Origin: Rapidithrix thailandica
GTDB taxonomy: Bacteria > Bacteroidota > Bacteroidia > Cytophagales > Flammeovirgaceae
DNA: 64,000 nucleotides
NCBI RefSeq assembly: GCF_039710355.1
Contig: NZ_JBDKWZ010000010.1
Span: forward strand, 124,001-188,000
Direction: 5' to 3'
The position numbers and the translations under genes were made by a program. Positions 15,910-25,481 of the stretch are shown here, in pieces. The notes under the pieces are model-generated. The model was not told the origin of the DNA, did not search any database, and saw only the letters and a program-made list of their open reading frames with translations. Every line of letters begins with the position of its first letter. Positions within the stretch are counted from its first letter, which is position 1.

Positions 15910-18306
15910 GTGGAACAAGTGAAGGAACATTTCAGCTTCGGTAACCACCGCAAAGACGATATTTTTCTGGATATAAAAAAAGTATTCGGCAAAATCTTAA
16001 AATATTGGTATTTCATTTTCCTCTCTGTGGCGGCTTGTGTGGTAGTCGCATTTTTTGTGAACCGCTATACTCATCCGGTTTACCTGGTGAATACTTCGGT
16101 ACTGATGAAAGGACAGAAAAACGAAGGAATTACCCTGTCGGATATTTTTAGTTTACAAGGCCGTAGCAGTGGCGGTTCCAACCTTAAGGACGAAGCCGTA
16201 CTATTGACTTCGTACAAATTGATTAAATCCACTTTGAAAAATTTAAATTTTGGCATCTCTTATTTTATAGAAGATAATTATTTGCTGAAAGAATTATATC
16301 AGCACACACCGGTCACTCTCACCTTGTATAAAACCTCCACCAATATCCCGTATGGGAAACAGTTTGCCTGTAAAATTCTCAACCGGGAATCATTTCAACT
16401 GATTGATGAAGACAAAGTGCAGAATTTTAAATTCGGGAGAACGATCGATATTGAGGGGTTTATATTCAAAATTGACCTGAATGAAAATGCTGAAAAGTAT
16501 ATAGGGAATCAAATCATCTTTCAAGTCAACAATATAGAGCAACTGGTGAAGCACTACCGGAATAGCCTGAGCATTAATCCAATCAGTGAAAAATCATCGG
16601 TACTCAATATTTCCATTACCGGGACAAATCCCGCCAAAGAAATGGACTTTCTCAATGCCTTGGTGAAAAATTATATTGATAAAGACAAGGATGAGAAAAA
16701 CTATAACTCCAAAAGAACGATTGAATTTATTGATCAACAATTGGCTAAGAACAGCGATTCCTTACGGACTATCGAAGGGAGAATGCAGGACTTCAGAGAC
16801 CAGAATGCCACCTTAAACCTCAGTACCGAAGGGAACCAATTGTTTAAAGATATTCAGGAATTAGAAAAACAAAAATCCAGTATTGAGCTGGCCCAACAAT
16901 ATTATGATTACCTGGAAAACTCTTTGAGTAGCCAGGAGGGAAAACTGGAACAAGTGGAAGTCCCGGCTTCCATCGGTTTACAAGATCCCGTATTGAATTC
17001 ACTGGTGAAAAAATTAGTGGATACACAAATTGAAGTGAAGTCCATAGCGGATGATCCCAATGAGCTGAAACACAACCCGCGGGTACAAAGCAAGTTGCAA
17101 ACCATCGAAGAATTAAAAGTCAATATTTTATCCAATATCAAAAACGTCACAGCGACAAACAGAATTACCCTCAATGACTTGAGCCGTAGAATCGGTTTGT
17201 TCAATTCCTCCTTGCAACGCCTACCCAAAGCCGAACGGGAATACATCAATATCCAACGAAACTACAGTTTGAGTGAAAACCTGTACATGCTGTTGATGCA
17301 AAAGAAAACGGAAGCCGGGATTGCCGCTGCCTCTGTGGAATCGGATTTTAAAGTGATCAACAGTGCCGAGTTAGTAGGGGGTGCTTTGAAACCGCGGCCT
17401 ATCAAAAATTACATTACGGCAGTCATAGTCGGTTTGGTAGTACCCATCGGGATTATACTTATTGTGTATTTACTGAATGACAAGGTGACCAGCAAGGAAG
17501 ATGTGTTACGCCTCACCAGTATTCCGGTGATCGGGTCGATTGTGTCCGCCAAGAATGCTGCCGATATTTTTGAGCGGAAAGCAAAACCCAATTCTGCGCT
17601 TTCCGAATCCTTCCGGAGTATCCGGACGAAGTTACAATACCTGGTCTCCTCCAAAGGCGATCAGGCAAAAGTCATTTTGTTGACGTCATCCATTAGTGGG
17701 GAAGGGAAAACGTTTTGCTCGAAATACTTGGCGTACCTTTTATCAATCACCAACAAACGGGTGGTCTTAATCAACTCTGACTTACGAAAACCGAATGTTT
17801 CACGAGAATATGGTTCCATCGGTGCCGGGTTAAGCAGTTACCTGGCCGGGTTGAACGATATTCAAGAAATCATCAACCGGAGTCCATACGATAATTTGTA
17901 CCTGATTAAATCGGGGGAAATCCCACCGAACCCGGGAGAATTGCTTTTGAGCAAGCGTATGGAAGACTTATTGACTTACCTCAAATCCAATTTTGATTAT
18001 ATCATTCTGGACAGTGCCCCGATCGGTATTGTCTCTGACGGCTTGGAATTAATGAAATTTGCCGATGCTAATATCCTGTTAGTACGGCAAAATTATTCGC
18101 TCAAGTCTTATGTCCATGAGTTTAATGAATTGTATCATTCAGGGCGTTATCAACATATCGTAGTGATGATGAATGATGTGAAGTCCAAAAAACTACAATA
18201 CGGATATGGCTATTATGCCGAAGACAAAAAATCCAAGAAAGTAAAAAAACAATTGGAAAAACTCAAAGAGCAAAAAGACCAACTCGTCACCACGAAGGAA
18301 TCATAA
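15910..18306 (+). CDS. Polysaccharide co-polymerase with tyrosine autokinase domain (Wzc-type BY-kinase)
   Basis: 798 residues from a GTG start. A Wzz domain with membrane helices at about 33-50 and 502-522 encloses a long periplasmic coiled-coil/GNVR region. The cytoplasmic BY-kinase has Walker A SGEGKT (596-601, Lys600), Walker A' NSDLRKP (Asp624) and Walker B ILDSAP (Asp701). A tyrosine cluster YGYGYY (764-769) near the C-terminus is the expected autophosphorylation site, followed by a Lys-rich tail. It controls chain length and export with the OPX protein. Cycles of phosphorylation regulate such systems; no cognate tyrosine phosphatase gene is seen in the locus. Confidence 0.95.
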   Translation: MEQVKEHFSFGNHRKDDIFLDIKKVFGKILKYWYFIFLSVAACVVVAFFVNRYTHPVYLVNTSVLMKGQKNEGITLSDIFSLQGRSSGGSNLKDEAVLLTSYKLIKSTLKNLNFGISYFIEDNYLLKELYQHTPVTLTLYKTSTNIPYGKQFACKILNRESFQLIDEDKVQNFKFGRTIDIEGFIFKIDLNENAEKYIGNQIIFQVNNIEQLVKHYRNSLSINPISEKSSVLNISITGTNPAKEMDFLNALVKNYIDKDKDEKNYNSKRTIEFIDQQLAKNSDSLRTIEGRMQDFRDQNATLNLSTEGNQLFKDIQELEKQKSSIELAQQYYDYLENSLSSQEGKLEQVEVPASIGLQDPVLNSLVKKLVDTQIEVKSIADDPNELKHNPRVQSKLQTIEELKVNILSNIKNVTATNRITLNDLSRRIGLFNSSLQRLPKAEREYINIQRNYSLSENLYMLLMQKKTEAGIAAASVESDFKVINSAELVGGALKPRPIKNYITAVIVGLVVPIGIILIVYLLNDKVTSKEDVLRLTSIPVIGSIVSAKNAADIFERKAKPNSALSESFRSIRTKLQYLVSSKGDQAKVILLTSSISGEGKTFCSKYLAYLLSITNKRVVLINSDLRKPNVSREYGSIGAGLSSYLAGLNDIQEIINRSPYDNLYLIKSGEIPPNPGELLLSKRMEDLLTYLKSNFDYIILDSAPIGIVSDGLELMKFADANILLVRQNYSLKSYVHEFNELYHSGRYQHIVVMMNDVKSKKLQYGYGYYAEDKKSKKVKKQLEKLKEQKDQLVTTKES

Positions 18307-18355
18307 ACTGAAATAGTACAAGCCCAAACTTCTGGTAAACAACTGACACACAATG

Positions 18356-18390
18356 AAAGGTATGGCTCTTACACGGGTAAGAGCGCCTTT
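18356..18390 (+). promoter_or_regulatory. Intra-operon hairpin between the BY-kinase and ABC exporter genes
   Basis: GCTCTTAC-acgg-GTAAGAGC (18365-18384), flanked by AAAGG/CCTTT that can extend the stem. No clean U-run, so it may be an RNA processing or attenuation site rather than a full terminator. Confidence 0.45.
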
Positions 18391-18427
18391 CCTACCTGTT
18401 TCCCATTTATTCATCAACGTTTAGATT

Positions 18428-19273
18428 ATGTCAAAATCAAAAGCAGAGGAATTTAACCTGGTGATCAAGCCAGGAAGCATTGAAAAAAACTATTGGCTGG
18501 ATTTGTGGCGATTTCGGGAGTTGTTTTACATTCTTTCCTGGCGGGATATTAAAGTACGCTATAAACAAACGGTTATTGGTATCGCCTGGGCAGTCATCCG
18601 GCCGTTATTGACAATGTTGGTATTGACGTTTGTTTTTAGCAACCTGGCCAATATGTCTTCCGAAGGAAATGCTCCGTATCAAGTGATGGTTTTCGCAGGC
18701 ATGTTACCTTGGCAATTTTTTTCCAACGCCTTGTCTACCAGTAGCAATAGTTTGATTACCAATACCAACCTGATTTCCAAAGTCTATTTCCCCAGAATGA
18801 TCGTTCCTGCCAGCTCCATTATCACCAGCTTTGTAGATTTTTTGATCTCCTTTTGCATTATGGCGGTGATTATGGCTTACTATCAATATGTGCCTCCGGT
18901 GACAATTTTCTTCTTACCCATATTCATATTGATTGCTTTTACCCTGTCATTCGGAATCGGTTTGTTTCTGACGACCCTCAATGTCAAATTCAGAGATTTT
19001 AAATACATCGTCCCTTTTATTATTCAGTTTGGTTTATACATTTCTCCGGTAGGCTACAGTAGTAGTGAGGTAGATGCCAAGTGGCAGTTCTGGTACTCGC
19101 TGAATCCGATGGTAGGCGTGATTGACGGCTTTCGTTGGGCAATACTAGGTACAGGTGAAAATATCTTTTACAGTGAAAGCTTTTACATCTCCGTGGGAGT
19201 GTCTGTACTGGTTTTGATTATATCCATTCGGTTCTTCCGGAAACTGGAGAGGTCTTTTGCTGATATTATTTGA
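18428..19273 (+). CDS. wzm: ABC-2 type polysaccharide exporter permease (Wzm-like)
   Basis: 281 residues, six predicted membrane helices in the usual ABC-2 layout. The N-terminal cytoplasmic segment reads LWRFRELFYILSWRDIKVRYKQTVIG, the conserved amphipathic part of O-antigen/teichoic-acid exporters, and the C-terminus FFRKLERSFADII is likewise typical. It forms the membrane part of the exporter with the ATPase encoded 19 bp downstream. It would move a completed glycan linked to a lipid carrier across the inner membrane. Confidence 0.93.
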   Translation: MSKSKAEEFNLVIKPGSIEKNYWLDLWRFRELFYILSWRDIKVRYKQTVIGIAWAVIRPLLTMLVLTFVFSNLANMSSEGNAPYQVMVFAGMLPWQFFSNALSTSSNSLITNTNLISKVYFPRMIVPASSIITSFVDFLISFCIMAVIMAYYQYVPPVTIFFLPIFILIAFTLSFGIGLFLTTLNVKFRDFKYIVPFIIQFGLYISPVGYSSSEVDAKWQFWYSLNPMVGVIDGFRWAILGTGENIFYSESFYISVGVSVLVLIISIRFFRKLERSFADII

Positions 19274-19292
19274 TTTAATCCCCTAGGAAATT

Positions 19293-20597
19293 ATGACTGA
19301 AATAGTAATAGATATTCACCAATTAGGTAAAAGCTACTTGATTGGCCATCATAACCAAGTGAAACATAATGCCCTTCGCGATGTAATTGTCCATGGGGTG
19401 CAGAGTTTTACCCAAAAATTCAAATATTTACTGAATGGCAACCAGCCGATATTGTCAGGGGATGAAGTTGAAGAATTTTGGGCCTTGCGCAATTTAAGTT
19501 TTTCGGTAGAAAAGGGAGATAAAGTGGGAATTATCGGCCGGAATGGAGCCGGAAAGTCTACTTTGTTAAAACTGTTGAGCCGGATTACAGAACCTACCGA
19601 AGGAGAAATACGGGTAAAGGGACGAGTGGCCAGTCTTTTGGAAGTCGGGACGGGTTTTCACCCGGAACTGACCGGGCGGGAAAACATCTTTCTCAACGGG
19701 GCCATTCTGGGAATGACCCGCGCAGAAGTAAAAAGAAAATTTGATGAAATTGTAGAATTTTCCGAAGTGGAAAAATTTCTGGATACGCCTGTCAAAAGGT
19801 ATTCCTCAGGCATGTACGTTCGTCTGGCTTTTGCCATTGCCGCCCACTTGGAGCCTGAAATTCTGGTAGTGGATGAAGTTCTGGCCGTAGGAGACACCAA
19901 GTTTCAAAAAAAGTGCTTGGGTAAGATGGAAGATGTAGCCAACCAAGGCCGGACCGTTCTGTTTGTAAGCCATAACATGGGGACGATTAAGACTCTGTGT
20001 AATAAAGGAGTACTGTTACAACAAGGGCAATTGATCTATAAAGGGGATATTGACAGTGTGGTACAAAAGTATTTGGAAAGTGTACAGGATACTTCGATTA
20101 GCAAGCCGGAAGTGCATTTTGAACCGAATGTACAAAAAGAGGCACAACTGGTCTCCGCACGGATTTTTAACCAACACCAGGAACCTTGTTTGAGCTTTGA
20201 TGTCTTTGATAAAATATTTCTGGAATTTACCTATGATTTACACATTGCCGCCCGCAATATCGTAGTGCAACTCCAACTGGAAAGAAATGGAGAAATGCTG
20301 TTTTACTCCTTCGATACGGATGTAGATCCCGATCGTTTGGAACGAAGAGAGCCTGGGAGGTACCAAGCAAGGGTGGAACTACCTACCCCTTTGAAAGCCG
20401 GTCTGTATACCTTGAATTTTGATATCGGAGTATATGGCTCCCGGAACCTGGAAATGGTATATGATCTCTTTTCCTTTGAAATAGAAGAACGCTCCTTCAA
20501 CTCGCGCTTTAAATCCTACGCTGCGCGAAAAGACGGAAAAATCGTAACGCATTTGAAATGGACGCAGGATTGTCTTTCTCCTGTTTTGCGAAAATAA
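19293..20597 (+). CDS. wzt: Polysaccharide exporter ATPase with C-terminal glycan-binding domain (Wzt-like)
   Basis: 434 residues. ATPase domain to ~260: Walker A GRNGAGKST (Lys88), signature YSSGMYVRLAF, Walker B ILVVDEVLAVGD, H-loop His in FVSHNMG. The extra ~150 C-terminal residues (PEVHFEPNVQKEAQLV onwards) form a beta-rich domain as in Wzt_C, which in E. coli O9a recognises the terminal modification of a finished chain. Its presence suggests that the exported glycan is capped or otherwise marked at the non-reducing end before export. Confidence 0.93.
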   Translation: MTEIVIDIHQLGKSYLIGHHNQVKHNALRDVIVHGVQSFTQKFKYLLNGNQPILSGDEVEEFWALRNLSFSVEKGDKVGIIGRNGAGKSTLLKLLSRITEPTEGEIRVKGRVASLLEVGTGFHPELTGRENIFLNGAILGMTRAEVKRKFDEIVEFSEVEKFLDTPVKRYSSGMYVRLAFAIAAHLEPEILVVDEVLAVGDTKFQKKCLGKMEDVANQGRTVLFVSHNMGTIKTLCNKGVLLQQGQLIYKGDIDSVVQKYLESVQDTSISKPEVHFEPNVQKEAQLVSARIFNQHQEPCLSFDVFDKIFLEFTYDLHIAARNIVVQLQLERNGEMLFYSFDTDVDPDRLERREPGRYQARVELPTPLKAGLYTLNFDIGVYGSRNLEMVYDLFSFEIEERSFNSRFKSYAARKDGKIVTHLKWTQDCLSPVLRK

Positions 20598-20648
20598 CCT
20601 TTACCTCATCAAAACCTCTATTGTCGAATCTAAATCTCAAATAATACC

Positions 20649-21698
20649 ATGAAAAAGCTTTTAGTAACCGGATCTTCAGGGCTAATTGGCTCAGAAGTTT
20701 GTACTTTCTTTGATCAGTTAGGTTGGGAAATCTACGGGCTGGATAATAATCAACGGGCAGTGTTCTTTGGCCCTTCTGGTGATACCCGCTGGAACCAAAA
20801 GCGCCTTGAAGGGGCTTTGTCCCGCTTTTCCCATGTGGAGTTGGATATCCGCGACCGGGCCAACGTACTGAAAATGATCCAAGAGATAAAACCGGATGCC
20901 ATAGTCCATACAGCTGCTCAACCCAGCCATGACCGGGCGGCAGCAATCCCCTTTGATGATTTTGATACCAATGCCGTAGGAACGCTCAACTTGTTGGAGG
21001 CTGTCCGGCAGTACAATGTGGAGACACCGTTTGTGCATTTGTCTACCAATAAAGTTTACGGAGATGCGCCTAACCGGATAGAAATGAAGGAATTGGATAA
21101 AAGGTGGGATTATGCCGATACCAAATATGAAAACGGTATCAGCGAAAGCTTTACCATTGATCAAAGCAAGCATTCGCTATTTGGAGCTTCTAAAGTTGCG
21201 GCAGACGTAATGGTGCAGGAGTATGGAAGATACTTTGGAATTCCTACTTGCTGTTTGCGGGGTGGCTGTCTGACAGGTCCCAATCATACCGGGGTGGAAT
21301 TACATGGCTTTTTAAGTTATCTGGTAAAATGTAATCTGGAAGAGCGGAAGTATACAGTATTCGGATACAAAGGAAAACAAGTGCGCGACAATATACATTC
21401 TTATGATGTGGCTCGCTTTATCGAGGAATTCCTTAAAGCTCCCCGGGTAGCGGAAGTTTACAATCTGGGAGGGGGAAAACAGAATACCTGTTCCATTTTG
21501 GAAGCATTTGAGATGGCCTCTTCTCTGACAGGTAACAAAATGCACTACGAATATACGGATCAAAATCGCGAAGGAGACCATATTTGCTATTACAGTGATC
21601 TCCGGAAAATGCAAAACCACTATCCCAACTGGGGTATTACCAAGTCTTTGGAAACCATCTTTGAGGAAATTGTCGCTTCATGGAAAAATAGAATTTAA
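20649..21698 (+). CDS. SDR-family nucleotide-sugar epimerase, CDP-paratose/tyvelose 2-epimerase-like
   Basis: 349 residues. NAD-binding GSSGLIGSE (about 8-16), then HTAAQPSHDRAA and LSTNKVYGD as in CDP-tyvelose epimerases. The active-site YxxxK motif is altered: FGASK with Phe178 and Lys182, so the usual catalytic Tyr is missing. This FGASK form is recalled in a subfamily of HTAAQPSHD proteins, so it may be a family trait rather than damage. It is probably paired with the next SDR, which starts 2 bp after this gene ends. The substrate is not shown by sequence; a CDP-sugar is likely from the rfbF/rfbG genes 7.5 kb downstream. Confidence 0.82.
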   Translation: MKKLLVTGSSGLIGSEVCTFFDQLGWEIYGLDNNQRAVFFGPSGDTRWNQKRLEGALSRFSHVELDIRDRANVLKMIQEIKPDAIVHTAAQPSHDRAAAIPFDDFDTNAVGTLNLLEAVRQYNVETPFVHLSTNKVYGDAPNRIEMKELDKRWDYADTKYENGISESFTIDQSKHSLFGASKVAADVMVQEYGRYFGIPTCCLRGGCLTGPNHTGVELHGFLSYLVKCNLEERKYTVFGYKGKQVRDNIHSYDVARFIEEFLKAPRVAEVYNLGGGKQNTCSILEAFEMASSLTGNKMHYEYTDQNREGDHICYYSDLRKMQNHYPNWGITKSLETIFEEIVASWKNRI

Positions 21699-21700
21699 GC

Positions 21701-22765
21701 ATGAAAATACTCATTACAGGAATTGCAGGTTTTGTGGGAAGCCGCCTGGCGGAATATTTAACGCATCATTTGGAGGGGGTAAGCATTGTAGGCATTGACA
21801 ATCTTAGCAGGCGTGGAAGCGAAACCAATATCCCCTTTTTGAGAGAATTGGGTTGCCAGTTTGTTCATGGGGATATTCGTATGGCGGAAGATGTCATGGA
21901 ATTGCCCAATGTGGATTGGGTATTGGATTGTGCGGCTATTCCTACCGTTATGGCCGGTTTGCAGGGAGGTACCTCTCAATTAATCAGTAATAATTTGAAT
22001 GGCACGCTCCATCTCTTGGAGAAATGCCGGAATGACAATGCAGGTTTTACTATTTTGAGTACCAGCCGGGTGTACTCGATCAACGACCTGGTAGCTCTTC
22101 CTTTACAGGAAACGCCAAGCCGCTTAAGTCCTCAAATTCAGGAGGGCCAAGTACCACAGGGTTTTTCTGAAAGAGGGATTAGTGAAACCTTTCCGACCAC
22201 TGCTCCGGTCTCTTTGTATGGGGCTACTAAATTAGCTTCGGAAGTGATGGCCTTGGAGTATGCTACCACATTTGGTTTTCCGGTGTGGGTCAACCGCTGT
22301 GGAGTGATTGCCGGTCCCGGCCAATTTGGCAAAATAGATCAAGGGATTTTTTCCTTTTGGATTTATCAATGGCTTTTGGGAAAGCCGCTTGCGTATATTG
22401 GCTTCGGAGGCGCAGGAAAACAAGTCAGGGATTTCTTAAGTCCCCAGGATTTAGGACGATTGGTAGTAAAACAAATTCAAAAACCGGATCATAAAGTATC
22501 CAAAGTCATCAATGCGGGCGGTGGTAATTCCTCTGCCATGAGCTTGTATGAATTGTCTCAGTTTTGTAAAGAATATATTTCCCCGGACAAAACCTTATCG
22601 TCAGATCCCGTGACCCGGCCTTTTGACATTCCTTATTATGTGACCGATAACTCACTGGCCCAAAAGTATTGGGACTGGACACCGGAAGTAAAGGGAGAGG
22701 ACGTGTTAAAATCCATTTTGGAATGGGCTGTTCAAAACCGGAAAATCATTGAAAAAGGATTCTGA
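21701..22765 (+). CDS. SDR-family nucleotide-sugar epimerase/dehydratase
   Basis: 354 residues. GIAGFVGSR (about 7-15) nucleotide-binding turn, DNLSRRGSE after the second strand, STSRVYS and an intact YGATK (Tyr173, Lys177). The C-terminal half has the extended-SDR substrate domain with GKQVRDFL. The sequence resembles CDP-tyvelose/UDP-sugar epimerases. It follows the Phe178 SDR by 2 bp and precedes a glycosyltransferase by 2 bp, so the three are translationally coupled. The pair may act on the same sugar, one possibly non-catalytic or catalysing a different step. Confidence 0.85.
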   Translation: MKILITGIAGFVGSRLAEYLTHHLEGVSIVGIDNLSRRGSETNIPFLRELGCQFVHGDIRMAEDVMELPNVDWVLDCAAIPTVMAGLQGGTSQLISNNLNGTLHLLEKCRNDNAGFTILSTSRVYSINDLVALPLQETPSRLSPQIQEGQVPQGFSERGISETFPTTAPVSLYGATKLASEVMALEYATTFGFPVWVNRCGVIAGPGQFGKIDQGIFSFWIYQWLLGKPLAYIGFGGAGKQVRDFLSPQDLGRLVVKQIQKPDHKVSKVINAGGGNSSAMSLYELSQFCKEYISPDKTLSSDPVTRPFDIPYYVTDNSLAQKYWDWTPEVKGEDVLKSILEWAVQNRKIIEKGF

Positions 22766-22767
22766 AT

Positions 22768-23991
22768 ATGACTTCACTGACCATAAATTTTGTTGTAAGC
22801 TCTGTGCATGAAGCGGGCACATATTTTCGCTATCACAATTTTGCCCAAGGGTTGCAAAAATCAGGGCACCGTGTAACGGTGTTTGGCTATGATGCGATGG
22901 GAGAGTTTCCTACTTCTCATGAAGAAACAAGGGATGGGGTATCTTACCGGATTACAAAAAGAGTAAAAGGGGATAACTTTTTCGGAAAATGGAACAATCC
23001 GATGGCTGCCGTGGCGCGCAGTATGCAGGATTATCCCAAAGCAGATGTCACACACTTCTTTCAACCTCACTTGACTTCGGCCCTTCCGGCATTGATGAAG
23101 CATAAAAATAAATCAAGCCTGTTTCTGTACGATTGGGATGATTTATGGGCCGGAGAAGGCCTGATGAAATTTGTGAAGAACAACAGTTTTAAGAATTGGT
23201 GGCAAAATAAAACCTTGGCATATCTGGAAAAAGTACTGCCCGGGAAAGTTCATCATGTTACGGCTTGCAGTCATTATTTGGCCGATCTGGCCAAACAACG
23301 GAAGGCCCCCGGTGCTACGGTGATTCACAATGGGTTTTGGCCATACGAAGTGCTCTCCAAGGAACAAGCCCGTAAAAATTTGAAGCTGGATCCGGATGCC
23401 AAATACATCGGGTTTATGGGACGTACGGTTTGGGAGCTGGCCTGGTGTTTTAAAGCGTTGAGGCAAGGTGTTAAAAAGTATGAAAACTTGCGGCTTGCCA
23501 TTTGTGGACCGACCATGAGTGAATTGGAAATGAAGGGCTTGGATGAGGAACTGAAAAGTAAAGTGGACTACCTCGGACAGCTGCCCCCGTTGAAAACCCG
23601 TGATTTTGCGGCCGCAATTGATATTGGACTTCTGCCTTTGGGAGATCATGAATTTAACAAAAGTCGATTTCCTATCAAATATGCAGAATACATGGCTGCT
23701 AATGCCAACGTACTATGTTCCAATGTAGGGGAGTGCGGATTGCTTGCTCAGGAAATGCCGTGGGTAGTGGAGGCCGGTAATGGCATTGACGACTGGTTTG
23801 TTGCCTTTGAGCAAATGCTTGATGCCTTGTATTCAGGCACTCTTCCACCGGTAGATCGCTCTCATATCCTGGAACTGTTCTCTTGGAATACTTTAGGTAA
23901 AGAGTTGGAGCAGTTGTATTTGAGGGAGTTAGGATTAGCTGAGCAGTCGGTTCCCTTGGTGAAACCATCGGTATCCTCCGTATATCATTAA
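22768..23991 (+). CDS. Glycosyltransferase, GT-B fold (GT4-like)
   Basis: 407 residues. The N-terminal Rossmann half starts TINFVVSSVHEAGTYFRYHNFAQGL; the C-terminal half has YIGFMGRTVWE, a glycine-rich turn, then FNKSRFPIKYAEYMAANANVLCSNVGE, the nucleotide-sugar-binding E/K region of GT4/GT1 enzymes. Acceptor and donor are unknown. It starts 2 bp after the SDR gene. No signal peptide or membrane helix, so it acts at the cytoplasmic face. Confidence 0.85.
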   Translation: MTSLTINFVVSSVHEAGTYFRYHNFAQGLQKSGHRVTVFGYDAMGEFPTSHEETRDGVSYRITKRVKGDNFFGKWNNPMAAVARSMQDYPKADVTHFFQPHLTSALPALMKHKNKSSLFLYDWDDLWAGEGLMKFVKNNSFKNWWQNKTLAYLEKVLPGKVHHVTACSHYLADLAKQRKAPGATVIHNGFWPYEVLSKEQARKNLKLDPDAKYIGFMGRTVWELAWCFKALRQGVKKYENLRLAICGPTMSELEMKGLDEELKSKVDYLGQLPPLKTRDFAAAIDIGLLPLGDHEFNKSRFPIKYAEYMAANANVLCSNVGECGLLAQEMPWVVEAGNGIDDWFVAFEQMLDALYSGTLPPVDRSHILELFSWNTLGKELEQLYLRELGLAEQSVPLVKPSVSSVYH

Positions 23992-24011
23992 TACAAATTG
24001 AATTCCTGACA

Positions 24012-24026
24012 AAAGTTGTAAAAGGA
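24012..24026 (+). repeat. Short repeat upstream of the first GT61 gene
   Basis: AAAAGTTGTAAAAGG, 14 of 15 bases identical to 26753-26767 upstream of the third GT61 gene. A bulged hairpin (GAAGT-AAATCA-g-TGATTT-ACTTC, 24096-24122) lies between it and the start codon. Confidence 0.5.
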
Positions 24027-24148
24027 ATTGGTCAGTCAGCACAAGTTGTATAAGTCTGTAGTAGCTGATCATTTGTACATTGGTTATTTCTTAATGAAGT
24101 GAAATCAGTGATTTTTAACTTCTTTGATTACTTCAATGTCCTTAACTT

Positions 24149-25396
24149 ATGAAACATTCACTAGCCCTAAAGAGCCAGCTAAAACTGAACTATTGTAAAG
24201 TATTGCAAATGCTACCTTTCAGTTCAAAAGTCATCGGACCTCCTAAGGGATATGCAACAGATATAAAAGAATACGTGGAGTCGTATAATTCCCGAAAGCC
24301 TTCACATCCTCATACATTTTGGGATTTTGGAAAGGGAAGTTATACGGTGCCCCATCCTAAGAAAATTTGGGGAAATACAGATCCTGTGGAGGAAGAAGTG
24401 TGTCATTACCACGATTTTGTCGTGTCACTTCATAAAGGCCGTTTGATCAGTATTCCTTATTCGGTAATTTCCAATGACGATGTTTTATTGAGCGAACTGT
24501 CTGACAGTGTGGATACTCCGGCGGCTTTGAATCCGATATTTTTTCATCACCGTTTGCCTAAAACGATGTATTTGAAAGGAAAGGCTTTTGTGTTAGGCAC
24601 CTTAAAAGATGATAATAATTATGCCCATTGGCTTACGGAAGTCCTGCCTAAACTGCACCTTCTGGAGCAAGCCAATATTGATTTAAATGAAATCGATCAT
24701 TTTCTACTGAGAACGTACAGAAGTGGTTTTGTCAAAGAACATTTGGCGTATTTGGGCATTCCGGAAGAAAAAATCAGGATTATTGATGATAAAATAGCCA
24801 GTGAAAGAGACCTTACCAAAGCTACCAACAGCTCTCCTTATTGGCATGTGGAAGCCGATGAATTGATCGTGACCTCAGTGTTTTGGAAACCTGAGTGTTG
24901 GATGGGAGACTATCTTAAAAAACTCTATTTGGAAGAACAAAAATCACCTATCCAGATCTTTGACCGGATTTACGTTCGCAGACATAAAACCAATGGCAGA
25001 AATGTAGTGAATGAAGAGAACCTGTTGAATGTATTGAAAAAGTTTGGCTTTGCGATCATTGAAGCGGAAAAGTATACCCAAAAAGAAAAAGCCTTGCTGT
25101 TTAACCGGGCTAAAGTGGTAGTGGCCCCTCATGGAGCCGGTATGGCCAATCTAATCTTTTGCGAACCCAATACCCAGGTATTAGAACTTCGGGCAAAAGG
25201 CCACTCCTCTTATATCATTGATGAGTTCAGGCAGTTATGTGCCGCTCTTCAACTTGATTTTTCCCTGTTTATCTGTAAGGGGGTAGGGGTGCCTTCCCAA
25301 TACAATACCGGAGCTAATTTGGATTTGATGGTGGATGTTGAAGCATTTGAAAGCATGCTATCTGAATTGTTGGAATCGGAGTATATGAAAAAGTAG
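24149..25396 (+). CDS. GT61 (DUF563) glycosyltransferase, copy A
   Basis: 415 residues. GT61/DUF563 hallmarks: NNYAHWLTEVLPKLHLLE in the middle and VVAPHGAGMANLIFCEP (His328-Gly331) in the C-terminal half, followed by VLELRAKGHSSYIIDEF. The N-terminus carries LPFSSKVIGPPKGY, a motif shared by all three copies here (LPVSS.IGPPK). Copy A is closest to copy C (shared YWHVEADELIVT, INTGANLDL-like tail). These enzymes transfer pentoses or GlcNAc in eukaryotes; bacterial donors are mostly unknown. Confidence 0.87.
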   Translation: MKHSLALKSQLKLNYCKVLQMLPFSSKVIGPPKGYATDIKEYVESYNSRKPSHPHTFWDFGKGSYTVPHPKKIWGNTDPVEEEVCHYHDFVVSLHKGRLISIPYSVISNDDVLLSELSDSVDTPAALNPIFFHHRLPKTMYLKGKAFVLGTLKDDNNYAHWLTEVLPKLHLLEQANIDLNEIDHFLLRTYRSGFVKEHLAYLGIPEEKIRIIDDKIASERDLTKATNSSPYWHVEADELIVTSVFWKPECWMGDYLKKLYLEEQKSPIQIFDRIYVRRHKTNGRNVVNEENLLNVLKKFGFAIIEAEKYTQKEKALLFNRAKVVVAPHGAGMANLIFCEPNTQVLELRAKGHSSYIIDEFRQLCAALQLDFSLFICKGVGVPSQYNTGANLDLMVDVEAFESMLSELLESEYMKK

Positions 25397-25481
25397 GTGG
25401 GATGTTCACTATCAGAGATTTGTACATGACCGGTTGTTAATTATACTTCTCATTACTTGTCGAAACAGAATTGTTAGAGCC

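Noticed and set aside
23143..23649. Minus-strand frame of about 170 codons inside a GT4 gene
   Set aside because: Shadow of a conserved glycosyltransferase; no start context or homology sign.
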